A stretch of DNA of 64,000 bases from Sphingobacterium thalpophilum (GTDB taxonomy: Bacteria > Bacteroidota > Bacteroidia > Sphingobacteriales > Sphingobacteriaceae). Shown piece by piece: positions 8,359-17,388 of the stretch (position 1 is the first letter of the stretch; every line of letters starts with the position of its first letter). The notes beneath the pieces were generated by a model. That model was given only the letters and a program-made list of their open reading frames with translations, did not search any database and was not told where the DNA came from. The DNA is taken from assembly GCF_038396785.1 (NCBI RefSeq), contig NZ_CP151087.1, positions 3,658,001 through 3,722,000 on the forward strand, given 5' to 3'. Both the position numbers and the translations under genes were made by a program.

Positions 8359-9120
8359 TCAAAAGTTTAGAGACAAACCTAATCCCATTGTTTTACTTTG
8401 ATAAAACGGATATACAAGAGCACTGTTTTCGGTATGATTTATTGAAAATAGTTGACTGACTTTCGGGAACAGCCAATAAGCAACTTCTGTGGAGAGAATA
8501 CCAATACCGGCACCTGCAACCACATCACCCACCCAATGTTTATCATTCAAAATCCGATAAACTCCCGTAAAAACAGCAATAGGATAACCAGTCAAACTTA
8601 ACCAAATATTTTCATCCTGATATTCCCGAAACATAAACTGGGCAGTTGCAAAGGCAAACGTCGTGTGTCCGGACGGAAATGACAGTGCATTGGAACCATC
8701 GGGTCGCTCTTCTTTTACCAAATGCTTGGCAGGTAATACGACAGCACTTGAAATCAACAGTGATGTGCCTAAAATAATACTTCGGTCTTTCAAATTATGT
8801 TTTCCTTCAAGTCCGATAGCATTTAATCCATAAACCAATGCTGCCGGTAAATATTGGGCATAATTATCCAGTTTTGATTTATCCGGCTGATGCTCACCAA
8901 TTTCATATCTGGTGGAGTTGTTCAACTGTTTCAGGTCATCAGAAGTCAGACTTAGGATTCCATATCCAATAAAAACAGATGGTACTATCAGCTTTTTATA
9001 TTTGAATTGATATACCGATACAGAATCTGATGCCGGCTTTTGGGCAATGTTCTGCAACCCACTTTGAGCCACACTCCATTGGGATAAGCACAACAGGATT
9101 AATACAATAACCCTCTTCAT
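8359..9120 (-). CDS. PAP2 family phosphatase with signal peptide
   Basis: A 253-residue exported or membrane phosphatase of the type-2 phosphatidic-acid phosphatase family. The tripartite active site is complete: KHLVKEERP (Lys132, Arg139), PSGH (149-152) and YRILNDKHWVGD (Arg189, His195, Asp199). A signal peptide ends near residue 19 (WSVAQS). It would cleave phosphate from a lipid such as undecaprenyl pyrophosphate or phosphatidic acid. The start ATG overlaps the stop of the upstream haem-binding gene by 4 bases, so the two are probably translationally coupled. Such genes often accompany Bacteroidota metal-efflux clusters; their role there is unclear. Confidence 0.88.
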   Translation of the reverse strand: MKRVIVLILLCLSQWSVAQSGLQNIAQKPASDSVSVYQFKYKKLIVPSVFIGYGILSLTSDDLKQLNNSTRYEIGEHQPDKSKLDNYAQYLPAALVYGLNAIGLEGKHNLKDRSIILGTSLLISSAVVLPAKHLVKEERPDGSNALSFPSGHTTFAFATAQFMFREYQDENIWLSLTGYPIAVFTGVYRILNDKHWVGDVVAGAGIGILSTEVAYWLFPKVSQLFSINHTENSALVYPFYQSKTMGLGLSLNF

Positions 9121-9590
9121 CGGTTAATAGCTTTACGATTGATTACCTTTTTTGTGGCAATGACCCAATCCCGGAGTTGCTGCTTCTGCTCATCCGACAA
9201 TTTTGCATTGTTATGGATAAGGGTATAACTTTTCAATGGCATTTCTCCTGCATTTACGGTTTCCTCAATCTCAGCCAGCTTACGTAATTTCTGATCTGTA
9301 GCATATGCATTAAATTCATCAAAATTCAGATGTTTTTTTCCATCCGCGATATGTTCTGCCAGCCACCATTTGATGGGTTGCAACTTGTTGTAAGATGGAT
9401 AAACCGTGTTATTGGAATGGCAGTCGTAACAACTGGTTTTCAGGATTTGCTGCACATTTGAGGGAATGCTGTAATGGTTTTCTATGGCACTTTCAGGCAC
9501 TATTGCAGAAGTATTGGGCGTTACCCCAAAGAACTGGATGCCAATCAGCAAAATCAGTAATAGGGGAATGATTGTTTTTATAATTTTCAT
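9117..9590 (-). CDS. Haem-binding domain protein (CxxCH)
   Basis: A 157-residue protein with an N-terminal hydrophobic anchor (5-22) and one c-type haem motif, CYDCH (54-58), in the context of the Bacteroidota haem-binding domain family (TSCYDCHSN...YPSYNKLQP...WWLAEHI). It would sit in the periplasm attached to the inner membrane. It lies 35 bases after the adaptor gene and overlaps the next gene by 4 bases. A redox or sensing role in metal resistance is inferred. Confidence 0.85.
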   Translation of the reverse strand: MKIIKTIIPLLLILLIGIQFFGVTPNTSAIVPESAIENHYSIPSNVQQILKTSCYDCHSNNTVYPSYNKLQPIKWWLAEHIADGKKHLNFDEFNAYATDQKLRKLAEIEETVNAGEMPLKSYTLIHNNAKLSDEQKQQLRDWVIATKKVINRKAINR

Positions 9591-9625
9591 TTTTTTAAAT
9601 ATTTATATGAGATTTTATCTGACTA

Positions 9626-10783
9626 TTAATCTTCATCTTCGCTTGTGTTCTTCAGCTTCATCAATAAAGTATAAGCATTTTTGGTTACGATTTTCTTGCC
9701 TTTGAAATCAGAAAAGTTGAGGATCTCAACATAGCTATTTTCAGAAATTCCTAACGTGACCGGCATCATCTTCCAGCTTTGTTTTCCGGCTTCTACAAAA
9801 ACAAAATTTTTCCCTTCAAAATCCACTACACTTTCTTCGGGAATGGCGTTGGCAAAGGAATTTTCGGTTTCCACTTCGGCATTCATATACATTCCGGGAA
9901 TGAGTGCCGGATCGTATTTTTCAAAATGACAATGCACATCGGCAATGCCACTTCCGTCCAAATCTTTACTCGTCAGCAAAATTTCACCAGCATATTTTTT
10001 TGAAGGATCTACATTGGTATAAGCCACAATCTGTTGCCCGGTTTTCAGCATTTCCAAATCCTTTTCATACACTTTTAAATTGAGGTGAATATCAGAAGGA
10101 TTGATGAGTTCAAACAGCACATCCGAAGACGTTACATATTTGCCTACATTCACATTCACCTTGCTCACAAAACCGTTGATGGTACTATAGACAGGTACGC
10201 TCTGCTGAATATTTCCGGCAGATATCTTAGCCGGATTTATGTTGACCAACTTCAGTTGCTGGGCAATGGAATTCATCAGAATTTGCTGATCGCTCATAAT
10301 GGATTGTGCCTGCTGCATCACTTTATCACTACTTGCCTGGCTTTGGTTGAGCTTATTTTGTCGGTTATAATCCAGTTGGGCAAAGTGGTATTTGGATTTT
10401 GCCATCAGATAATCCTGCTGCAACTGTACAAACTGCGGATTTTCAATAACGGCAATTACCTGAGCTTTAACTACTTTCATTCCTGGCAAAAGGCGGGTGC
10501 TTTTCAGATAGCCGCCCAGCGGTGTACTTACGGAAACCAGATTTTGCGGTGGTACATCAATTTTACCGTTGAGTTTCAATACGGTGGAAATATGCTGCAT
10601 CGACAGTTCCGCGGTTTCAATGGGGGTATTGTGTAACTGTGCATCGGTGAAAATAACCGTGTTTTCGTCTTTCGGATTTGCAGTTTTGGTGGCGGTGGTT
10701 TCTTGTTTTTGTTGACATTGAACTGCGGAAAGCAGTACTATCAAGACCAAAAAATAAGAACCGTATAATTTTAATATTTTCAT
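9626..10783 (-). CDS. RND efflux periplasmic adaptor (CusB/CzcB type)
   Basis: A 385-residue membrane-fusion protein linking the RND pump to its outer-membrane channel. The N-terminus is a lipoprotein signal (VLLSAVQCQQ, Cys about 24). It is followed by beta-barrel and lipoyl halves (STPLGGYLKSTRLLPG, about 86-101; VPVYSTINGFVSKVNVNVG, about 190-215) around an alpha-hairpin rich in Gln and Asn (about 120-185), then a second barrel and membrane-proximal region. Its gene lies 66 bases downstream of the pump gene. No C-terminal metal-chaperone extension is present. Confidence 0.9.
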   Translation of the reverse strand: MKILKLYGSYFLVLIVLLSAVQCQQKQETTATKTANPKDENTVIFTDAQLHNTPIETAELSMQHISTVLKLNGKIDVPPQNLVSVSTPLGGYLKSTRLLPGMKVVKAQVIAVIENPQFVQLQQDYLMAKSKYHFAQLDYNRQNKLNQSQASSDKVMQQAQSIMSDQQILMNSIAQQLKLVNINPAKISAGNIQQSVPVYSTINGFVSKVNVNVGKYVTSSDVLFELINPSDIHLNLKVYEKDLEMLKTGQQIVAYTNVDPSKKYAGEILLTSKDLDGSGIADVHCHFEKYDPALIPGMYMNAEVETENSFANAIPEESVVDFEGKNFVFVEAGKQSWKMMPVTLGISENSYVEILNFSDFKGKKIVTKNAYTLLMKLKNTSEDED

Positions 10784-10849
10784 TTTCTTGTCTAATTATA
10801 TATTGATTTGAAAAATTCTGTTTACTGTTTAAAATATCCTCTTCATCAA

Positions 10850-13800
10850 CTACTGAAGCGTGATATAATTCAGTTCAACAACGCTTTCGTTTAGTTTCAA
10901 TAGGGCATCTGCATAATTGCTTTTGAGCAAAACTGCCTGATTGATGAGCATTACAAATTCCAGATAATTGATTTCTCCGTTAATGAATTGTTGCTGTGCT
11001 GTTTTGGTAATGATGTCTGCATTTTTCAGTTCATCAGTTTCGTAACGGTTGATTATTTCGAGATTCGTTTGATACATTTTCTTGAGCTGTTGCTGTTTTT
11101 TCTCTAATGCAAATTCAGTATTATGCCAATCGTTTTCCGCAATGCTTTCCGCCACTTTAGAAGCGTGAATTCTTGCCTTTTGTCCGCCTGAAAATATTGG
11201 AATGCCAACACCTACCATCACCGAATGAAACTGTGGTGTAGCAGAATACAGTTTATCATCAGGTCCCATACCTTTGAACGAATTGAGATTATAACCGATT
11301 TGCAAACCCGGAAGAAGTCTGGATTTTTCCACTTCGGTTTGTTTGCCGGCAACCGTTTTTTGCTGTTCCAATACATGTAACAAGGGATGCGAAGCATTTT
11401 CCTGAAGCAAAAGAACCGGTCTAGAATTTTCCAAAGGAAGATATTCCGTTTCGGAATTGAGCAACCAACTGAACTGCAACTGCAAGGTTTTTATTTCCTG
11501 CTGCACTTGTTTCAACTGAATCTCAATCGCCGATTTTTGGTTGGAAGCCGTTGTTTTTTCCAGAATATTGCTTTCTCCTGCTTTTAAACGCAAACTGGCT
11601 TTGTCTAAAAATTGGGTGTACAGTTGCAACGTTTCATTCAGCAATTTTTCCTTATCTTTCCAATACACCATCTGGAAATAACTTTGGCTGACGGCTTTTT
11701 TCAGTTCAAATTCTTTAAGCGAAACATTCAACTGGCTTTTTTTCCATTCTTCGTAATGCAAATTTTTCTGTTTCTGATACACAGTCGGAAAAGCGATGCT
11801 CTGCGAAATCCCGAATTTCATGTCGTTGTATGGACTATTTATTTGTCCGTAATCTGCTGTAACTGCGGTTTGCGGAATATCGGCATTAGAAGTTTTAATC
11901 AATGCTTTGGCATAATCCGAACGCAGTTTTTCATTTTTCAGGTTGCGATTGTTTTGCAACGCTGTTTGCACGGCTTCATCTAAAGAAATTATGGTTTGTG
12001 CCTTCATTTTTATTCCTGAAAACAGCATAAAAATCAACAGAACAGAGGCGACATGTTTGGATTTTGGTTTTTTCATTTTAAATCCATTTTCGATATTGAC
12101 ATATAAAAGCGGTAGGACAAAAAGGGTGAGCAAAGTGGCCAATATCAGTCCGCCAATTACCACGGTCGCCAAAGGTCGCTGCACTTCTGCTCCAGCACCT
12201 GTGCTTATTGCCATCGGGATAAAGCCGAGGGAGGCAACGGCTGCGGTCATCAACACCGGACGCAATCGGCTTTCGCCGCCATCAATCACAATTCTGACGA
12301 TATTTCTAATGCCGTTTTTATGTAGTCGGTTAAATTCTGAAATCAATACAATACCGTTCAAAACCGCTACGCCAAAAAGAGCGATAAAACCAACGGCAGC
12401 ACTGATGCTGAAAGGCATTCCGCGTAAATTCAACATAAATACACCTCCGATGACCGACAACGGAATGGCGCTGTAAATCAGAAGACTTTCTTTAATCGAC
12501 TTGAACGCCATAAACAACAGGACAAATATCAATGCCAATGCCAGCGGAACGGCAATCATCAACCGTTGTTTGGCGTTGTTCAGATTTTCAAAAGAACCGC
12601 CATACGTAATAGAATAGCCGGCCGGAAGTTTAATCTGTTTGTCCACTTTACCCTGCAATTCTTCCACAATGCTTTGCACATCACGGTCTTTGATGTTGAA
12701 GCCGACGACAATACGGCGTTGTGCATTTTCACGTTGAATTTGATTGGGACCTTCCACCACATCTACGGTTGCCAGCTGATTGAGCGGGATCTGATTGCCT
12801 GCAGGTGTTGGAACCAATAGATTTTGAATATCATTGATGTTTTTTCGGTCACTGGCATTCAGGCGTACTACCATATCAAAGCGTTTTTCGCCTTCAAAAA
12901 ACAAACCTGTACTCTGTCCGGCAAAAGCGGTATTAATCACCCGATTGACATCTGCAACAGAAAGATGATACTGAGCAATCAGGGGACGATTGTATTTTAC
13001 CACCACCTGCGGAAGCCCGGAAACCGGTTCTATATAAAGGTTTTGTGTACCTTTTACCGTTTCAATGATTTTACCGAGTTGGTTGGCATTTTGAACCAAA
13101 GAATCCAGATTATCGCCAAAGATTTTGATGACCACATCCTGTCTTGCACCGGTCATCAGTTCATTAAAACGCATCGCTACCGGATACTGAAAACCAACTG
13201 TAATACCGGGCACATCTTCCAGTGCTTTGCTCATTTTTTCTGATAATTCGGGAAACGTTTTGGCGGAAGTCCATTCTTTTTTGTCTTTCAGAATGACCAT
13301 CATATCCGAAGCATCCATTGGCATCGGATCGGTAGGCACTTCTCCACTTCCTATCTTGGTGACCACTTTTTCCACTTCGGGGAAACGGGTTTTTAAGATA
13401 TGGGCTGCTTTTTGCGTACTTTCAATCGTGGTGGTAAGGTTGCTGCCCGGTAAAACGCGGGTATCCACCGCAAAATCACCTTCTTCCAACGACGGAATAA
13501 ATTCGCCGCCCATTCTGCTTAGCAGAATTATTGCCGTGATGAACAATATCCCGATTATGGTAAAAATGGTTTTCGGAATGCGTAAAACTTTCAGCAAGGT
13601 TTTCAAATAAAGCGCTTCTACTTTCTTCATTACCCTGTCCGACCACGAAGGTTTTAAACTTCTTTTCTTCAACAAAACCGAACTCATCATCGGAATGTAG
13701 GTTAGGGAAAGCAGAAATGCACCTAATAATGCAAACGCCACCGTTTCTGCCATCGGGCGGAACATTTTCCCTTCAATCCCTTGCAATGTTAGGATCGGAA

Positions 13801-15190
13801 TGTACACAATGAAGATGATAATTTGTCCGAAAACTGCACTGTTCATCATTCTTCCGGCAGATTCTGTAACTACACTATCCATATCATTGGACGGAATTTT
13901 CAGCAGGCTCTTGAACTTAGGATTGAGGGATAACTGATGCAGGACGGCTTCTACAATAATGACCGCTCCGTCGATGATTAATCCAAAATCCAGTGCACCC
14001 AAACTCATCAGATTGCCGCTCACCCCGAAAAGGTTCATCATACAAATGGCAAAAAGCATTGCCAGTGGAATCACCGAAGCCACGAGTAAGCCGGCTCTGA
14101 AATTTCCGAGAAATAAAACGAGGACAAATACCACGATTAAAGCACCTTCCAGAAGGTTTCTCTCAACCGTGCTGATGGCATTATTCACCATTTTGGTACG
14201 GTCAAGAAAGGGTTCTATCACCACGCCTTCGGGCAGGGTTTTCTGGATTTGAGCCACTTTGGCTTTTACATCTTTGATGACCTGACTGCTGTTGGCACCT
14301 TTCAGCATCATTACCACCGCACCGGAAACTTCGCCCTGATCGTTATAGGTCATCGCTCCGTAACGGGTGGCATAGCCAATTTTTACATCGGCTACATCGC
14401 GGATAAACAATGGTACATCATTATTTTTGTTTGTAATGGAAATGTTTTGAATATCCTCAATATTGCCCACCAAACCTTCGCTCCGGATGTAGAGAACAGT
14501 TGGCCCTTTTTCGATATAAGCACCGCCGGTGTTCTGATTATTGGCATTCAGTGCATCAAAAACATCATTGATGGTAATGCCATAAGCATTGAGTCGGTTG
14601 GGATTCACGGCAATCTCGTATTGCTTCAATTTACCGCCAAAACTGCTGACTTCCGCTACGCCTTTGACCTGAAGTAGCTGTCGACGCACAATCCAATCCT
14701 GAATGGTACGGAGTTCCGTAACGTCGTATTTTTGTTCAAAACCTTTTTTAGGACGAACGACATATTGATAGATTTCGCCCAAACCGGTAGAAATCGGCCC
14801 TAATTGCGGTGTTCCGATACCTTGCGGAATTTCATTCTGAACCTGTTGCAGCCGCTCTGCCACTTGTTGTCTTGCCCAATACACATCAATACCATCATCA
14901 AAAACAATGGTAACCAAGGACAATCCGAAACGGGAGAAACTGCGGATTTCTTTGAGTCCGGAAATATTGGAGTTCGCCTGTTCAATTGGGAAAGTAACCA
15001 GACGTTCGATATCGGTTGCCCCAAAAGACGGAGCGATTGTAATAACCTGCACCTGATTATTGGTAATGTCCGGCACAGCATCAATCGGTAATTTGCTTAC
15101 CTGATAAGAGCCAATGCCGATTAAACCAAGAACCAATAATGCTATAATGAGTTTGTTCTTTACAGAAAACTCAATGATTTTTGTAAGCAT
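10850..15190 (-). CDS. CusA/CzcA heavy-metal RND pump fused to a TolC-like outer-membrane channel
   Basis: A single 1446-residue frame. Residues 1 to about 1040 are a complete heavy-metal RND transporter: N-terminal helix, ITNNQVQVITIAPSFG, the porter domains, the TM4 proton-relay region DFGLIIDGAVIIVE and the second membrane block ending LPLLYVNIENG. After a short linker a new signal-like hydrophobic stretch (HVASVLLIFMLFSGI, about 1046-1060) leads into about 390 residues of TolC type (IISLDEAVQTALQNNRNLKNE...), with paired helical repeats. Normal CusA is about 1040 residues, so this is a pump-channel fusion, a form known in Bacteroidota. The second hydrophobic stretch implies either cleavage or an unusual tether. 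Substrate probably Cu/Ag or Co/Zn/Cd. Confidence 0.92.
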   Translation of the reverse strand: MLTKIIEFSVKNKLIIALLVLGLIGIGSYQVSKLPIDAVPDITNNQVQVITIAPSFGATDIERLVTFPIEQANSNISGLKEIRSFSRFGLSLVTIVFDDGIDVYWARQQVAERLQQVQNEIPQGIGTPQLGPISTGLGEIYQYVVRPKKGFEQKYDVTELRTIQDWIVRRQLLQVKGVAEVSSFGGKLKQYEIAVNPNRLNAYGITINDVFDALNANNQNTGGAYIEKGPTVLYIRSEGLVGNIEDIQNISITNKNNDVPLFIRDVADVKIGYATRYGAMTYNDQGEVSGAVVMMLKGANSSQVIKDVKAKVAQIQKTLPEGVVIEPFLDRTKMVNNAISTVERNLLEGALIVVFVLVLFLGNFRAGLLVASVIPLAMLFAICMMNLFGVSGNLMSLGALDFGLIIDGAVIIVEAVLHQLSLNPKFKSLLKIPSNDMDSVVTESAGRMMNSAVFGQIIIFIVYIPILTLQGIEGKMFRPMAETVAFALLGAFLLSLTYIPMMSSVLLKKRSLKPSWSDRVMKKVEALYLKTLLKVLRIPKTIFTIIGILFITAIILLSRMGGEFIPSLEEGDFAVDTRVLPGSNLTTTIESTQKAAHILKTRFPEVEKVVTKIGSGEVPTDPMPMDASDMMVILKDKKEWTSAKTFPELSEKMSKALEDVPGITVGFQYPVAMRFNELMTGARQDVVIKIFGDNLDSLVQNANQLGKIIETVKGTQNLYIEPVSGLPQVVVKYNRPLIAQYHLSVADVNRVINTAFAGQSTGLFFEGEKRFDMVVRLNASDRKNINDIQNLLVPTPAGNQIPLNQLATVDVVEGPNQIQRENAQRRIVVGFNIKDRDVQSIVEELQGKVDKQIKLPAGYSITYGGSFENLNNAKQRLMIAVPLALALIFVLLFMAFKSIKESLLIYSAIPLSVIGGVFMLNLRGMPFSISAAVGFIALFGVAVLNGIVLISEFNRLHKNGIRNIVRIVIDGGESRLRPVLMTAAVASLGFIPMAISTGAGAEVQRPLATVVIGGLILATLLTLFVLPLLYVNIENGFKMKKPKSKHVASVLLIFMLFSGIKMKAQTIISLDEAVQTALQNNRNLKNEKLRSDYAKALIKTSNADIPQTAVTADYGQINSPYNDMKFGISQSIAFPTVYQKQKNLHYEEWKKSQLNVSLKEFELKKAVSQSYFQMVYWKDKEKLLNETLQLYTQFLDKASLRLKAGESNILEKTTASNQKSAIEIQLKQVQQEIKTLQLQFSWLLNSETEYLPLENSRPVLLLQENASHPLLHVLEQQKTVAGKQTEVEKSRLLPGLQIGYNLNSFKGMGPDDKLYSATPQFHSVMVGVGIPIFSGGQKARIHASKVAESIAENDWHNTEFALEKKQQQLKKMYQTNLEIINRYETDELKNADIITKTAQQQFINGEINYLEFVMLINQAVLLKSNYADALLKLNESVVELNYITLQ

Positions 15191-15350
15191 AATTTATTCT
15201 GTTAATCGTAAATGATAAATAAAGAGATTTGACGTTTCCAATACATAATCAATCCTACAGGCGGACACAAAATACACAGACTGGCCGAATGAAAGTATTA
15301 TCAAACAGCAAATGCACGATGGAAGGATTCATCGTGGAAATCAAAAAAGA

Positions 15351-15737
15351 TTAACAGAATTTCGGAGGTTTCCAGATGGCAGAAAGGTAATTGTTATCAG
15401 AAAATGTATCGTCCAAAGGCAAGGTTTTGGGTTCTTTGCCTACAAGTTTTTTGGTTTCTATATCAAAACTAAAAGGGGGGGCAAGTACAAAACTGATATT
15501 CAAAACATTGATATGTACGATAAACGGTAATTGTTTGTCTTGTTCATAATCGTCATCGTGTGGATGGTTTTCCAGATGGTTCCCGGCGTAATGAACTTCC
15601 AAAAATTGCAAAACAGTAACCTCCGGATTTTTTTCTTTGTGATCGAAATAATGCTCTATAAGTATAGGAAACTTCAATAACTGACCTAATTCAGTTGTCG
15701 AAATTAAATACACAGACAATAATAATATTGAAAACAT
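15351..15737 (-). CDS. Small exported His/Asp-rich protein heading the metal operon
   Basis: A protein of about 128 residues with a signal-like N-terminus (MFSILLLSVYLISTTELGQL) and a His/Asp-rich segment (HYAGNHLENHPHDDDYEQD), suited to binding metal ions in the periplasm. Small proteins of this kind often precede CusA-type genes in Bacteroidota; no function is established. I prefer the ATG at 15737 over the GTG at 15746, because a TAACTTTG -7 element ends 4 bases before the GTG, which would leave transcription starting about there. It is the first gene of the leftward operon. Confidence 0.7.
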   Translation of the reverse strand: MFSILLLSVYLISTTELGQLLKFPILIEHYFDHKEKNPEVTVLQFLEVHYAGNHLENHPHDDDYEQDKQLPFIVHINVLNISFVLAPPFSFDIETKKLVGKEPKTLPLDDTFSDNNYLSAIWKPPKFC

Positions 15738-15750
15738 TTTTTTCACTTAA

Positions 15751-15758
15751 CAAAGTTA
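15751..15758 (-). promoter_or_regulatory. -7 promoter element of the metal-efflux operon
   Basis: On the minus strand TAACTTTG matches the Bacteroidota TAnnTTTG element just ahead of the first gene of the operon. No clear TTG is seen at the -33 position, which could mean that activation needs a regulator. Confidence 0.4.
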
Positions 15759-15833
15759 ATAAAAAAGTCTGCTCTCTTTTATAAGACGCTGTAATTTAAA
15801 ATATTTCAAAATAAATGATTTAAAAATTCAATA

Positions 15834-15965
15834 TTATCCCTCCTGTATCAAATGCTGTAAATTCGGGTCGTTCTTTATACGCTCCATTTCACTTTCCACG
15901 ATATGAACAATGTCTAATTTTATCTGACGATAATTGTTCTCAATATCCCGTTTACCGATTATCAT
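15834..15965 (-). pseudogene. C-terminal gene fragment (43 codons)
   Basis: A minus-strand frame with strongly protein-like composition (RDIENNYRQIKLDIVHIVES, then EMERIKNDPNLQHLIQEG) ends at TAA 15834-15836. It reads like the amphipathic C-terminus of a larger protein cut off near 15955, where a plus-strand gene fragment begins. I do not recognise the parent family. Head-to-head abutment of two gene tails marks a recombination scar. Confidence 0.45.
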
Positions 15966-16212
15966 TTATTATGGAGATAATATCCCCGCCAAGCTCGAGG
16001 AGGATAACCCCGGAGCAGATGAATGGCGTGCGCGACTTGAAATGGCTAGAATATGGGCGAAAACAATAAACAAATATGGTGGGGATGCAACAGTTGTCCA
16101 CCTCCCCGAAATTGGTATCAAAGGTAATACGCACTTTCCATTTTCAGATTTGAATAATATCGAAATAGCAGAATTAATGTCAGAATGGCTGAAGGAGAAA
16201 GGGTTTGATTAG
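15934..16212 (+). pseudogene. C-terminal fragment of an alpha/beta-fold hydrolase
   Basis: The 92-codon frame reads like the end of a secreted alpha/beta hydrolase. RLPIIIYYGDNIP is the strand carrying the acid region, followed by GADEWRARLEMARIWAKTIN and KGNTHFPFSDLNNIEIA, in which HFP carries the usual catalytic-His region. The nucleophile elbow and the whole N-terminal two thirds are missing, and the only start is a TTG. The homologous part begins near 15950, exactly where the opposite-strand fragment ends. It cannot encode an active enzyme. Confidence 0.75.
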
Positions 16213-16239
16213 CTTTTACAAAAATTATTTGTTATAAAA

Positions 16240-16345
16240 ACCGTCACAAATACGTCACAGCCCCCTATTTTGGAATTTGAAAAATTGTTCGTAAATTGCT
16301 CTAGCAAGCAGGAAACAAAGATTTTTACTCCTGCTGAGGTGTATG
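16240..16345 (+). repeat. Internal copy of the island's right-end sequence
   Basis: Beginning CCGTCACAAATACGTCACAG, this stretch matches 22452-22559 over about 100 bases (TTGAAAAATTGTT, TAAATTGCT.TAGCAAGCAGGAAA.AAAGATTTTTA and GTTGAGG-like ends are shared). At the true right end that sequence runs directly into the attachment repeat. Its presence here suggests the former right end of a first island. Confidence 0.7.
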
Positions 16346-16349
16346 GTCC

Positions 16350-16390
16350 TATAGTCTCAAAATCTATGGGTCGTTAGTTTGAAATCTTAC
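16350..16390 (+). repeat. Degenerate tRNA-like attachment remnant
   Basis: In the position that the tRNA-Lys 3' half occupies at the true right end, this sequence (TATAGTCTCAAAATCTATGG, then GTCGTTAGTTTGAAATC) aligns with the anticodon and T arms of tRNA-Lys with about three quarters of bases identical. The anticodon triplet would be CAA, and the arms no longer pair well. It is either a diverged attachment site or one derived from another tRNA. Confidence 0.45.
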
Positions 16391-16456
16391 GCAAATTTAT
16401 TAGAAATTTAACAATGAGATTTCAATAAGTTGTTAAATTTGATTTTTATATAGTAT

Positions 16457-17377
16457 TTAAAGTTTTTTTCCTACTCCAATCCTTACCTCTAATATTTTAT
16501 TCTCTTTTATTAAACAGACTTGAATCCTTTCGCCGTTTGATAGTTCATAATGGATATTTGAGAAACAGAAATCGTCATAGTTCTTTGGTTCCATACATGC
16601 ATGCCCAAGAGGATTCATTACACCAAAAAATTTCTCTGTCTCAAATTCTTTCATAACCGGATACTCCCAGTTTTGAGCAATTTTAAGATGTGGTACCAAA
16701 AAATCAAATGGAAAATTCTCTTTTGATTGTATTGGTATTAAGTCTTCATCTATGTAATACTGATCCAAAGCATCTTGAGAGATGAAATAAGCATGCCAAA
16801 TAAATCCTAGTTCCTGATAATCCAATTTGCCAAAATCTAAATTTTCATATAGATCATATAGTGCTTTTGGGCTTGGCAAAATGTGGTGAGATATCCACTG
16901 TCTCATCAAGCTTCTAACAAGCCTCACATGATCATCCGCAAAATATTTATTAATTAGATCTGGGAAAAGCAACAGTCTGTGTTTTAGAAACTTCCCTTCA
17001 ATAATATGAATCTTGAAATTTTCTGTATCCTGAGCTTTTATCAGCCATTCACGAGCTGATGTCGTAATATATGAAGAAACGATAAGTAAGAAATGGTCTG
17101 CTTTTTCTACCCTTGCCCAGTTTATTTTCTCAACGATTTGATCCAAGGATAATCCGCTACTGTATCTTTTGCATTCAATAAACCATTTTTCTTCATAAGG
17201 AGAAACAATAGAATCTGTTATATACCGTCTCGCCTCAATATCTCTGCCGTTGTCTATTCCTCCCTGTCTCCAAGACATCGTATGAAAGTTAAACTTAACT
17301 AGAATATCATAACACAATTCTTCAAACTGTTTCCAGTCCAAACGGTCAAATTCTATCTCACTTTCATGGAATATCAT
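16457..17377 (-). CDS. Mrr-like restriction endonuclease domain protein
   Basis: A 306-residue protein with an N-terminal PD-(D/E)XK nuclease domain of the Mrr/type IV restriction kind. WKQFEELCYDIL (15-26) is followed by GIDNGRDIEAR with Asp46 and KWFIECKRYS with the ECK motif (Glu68, Lys70), then AREWLIKAQ. The remaining 180 residues are unassigned and may recognise a target or a partner. It starts 11 bases after the stop of the subtilase gene in the same direction, so it is probably the third gene of the ATPase-subtilase operon. A role in cutting foreign or modified DNA is inferred from the fold. Confidence 0.8.
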   Translation of the reverse strand: MIFHESEIEFDRLDWKQFEELCYDILVKFNFHTMSWRQGGIDNGRDIEARRYITDSIVSPYEEKWFIECKRYSSGLSLDQIVEKINWARVEKADHFLLIVSSYITTSAREWLIKAQDTENFKIHIIEGKFLKHRLLLFPDLINKYFADDHVRLVRSLMRQWISHHILPSPKALYDLYENLDFGKLDYQELGFIWHAYFISQDALDQYYIDEDLIPIQSKENFPFDFLVPHLKIAQNWEYPVMKEFETEKFFGVMNPLGHACMEPKNYDDFCFSNIHYELSNGERIQVCLIKENKILEVRIGVGKKL

Positions 17378-17388
17378 ATTAATACCTT

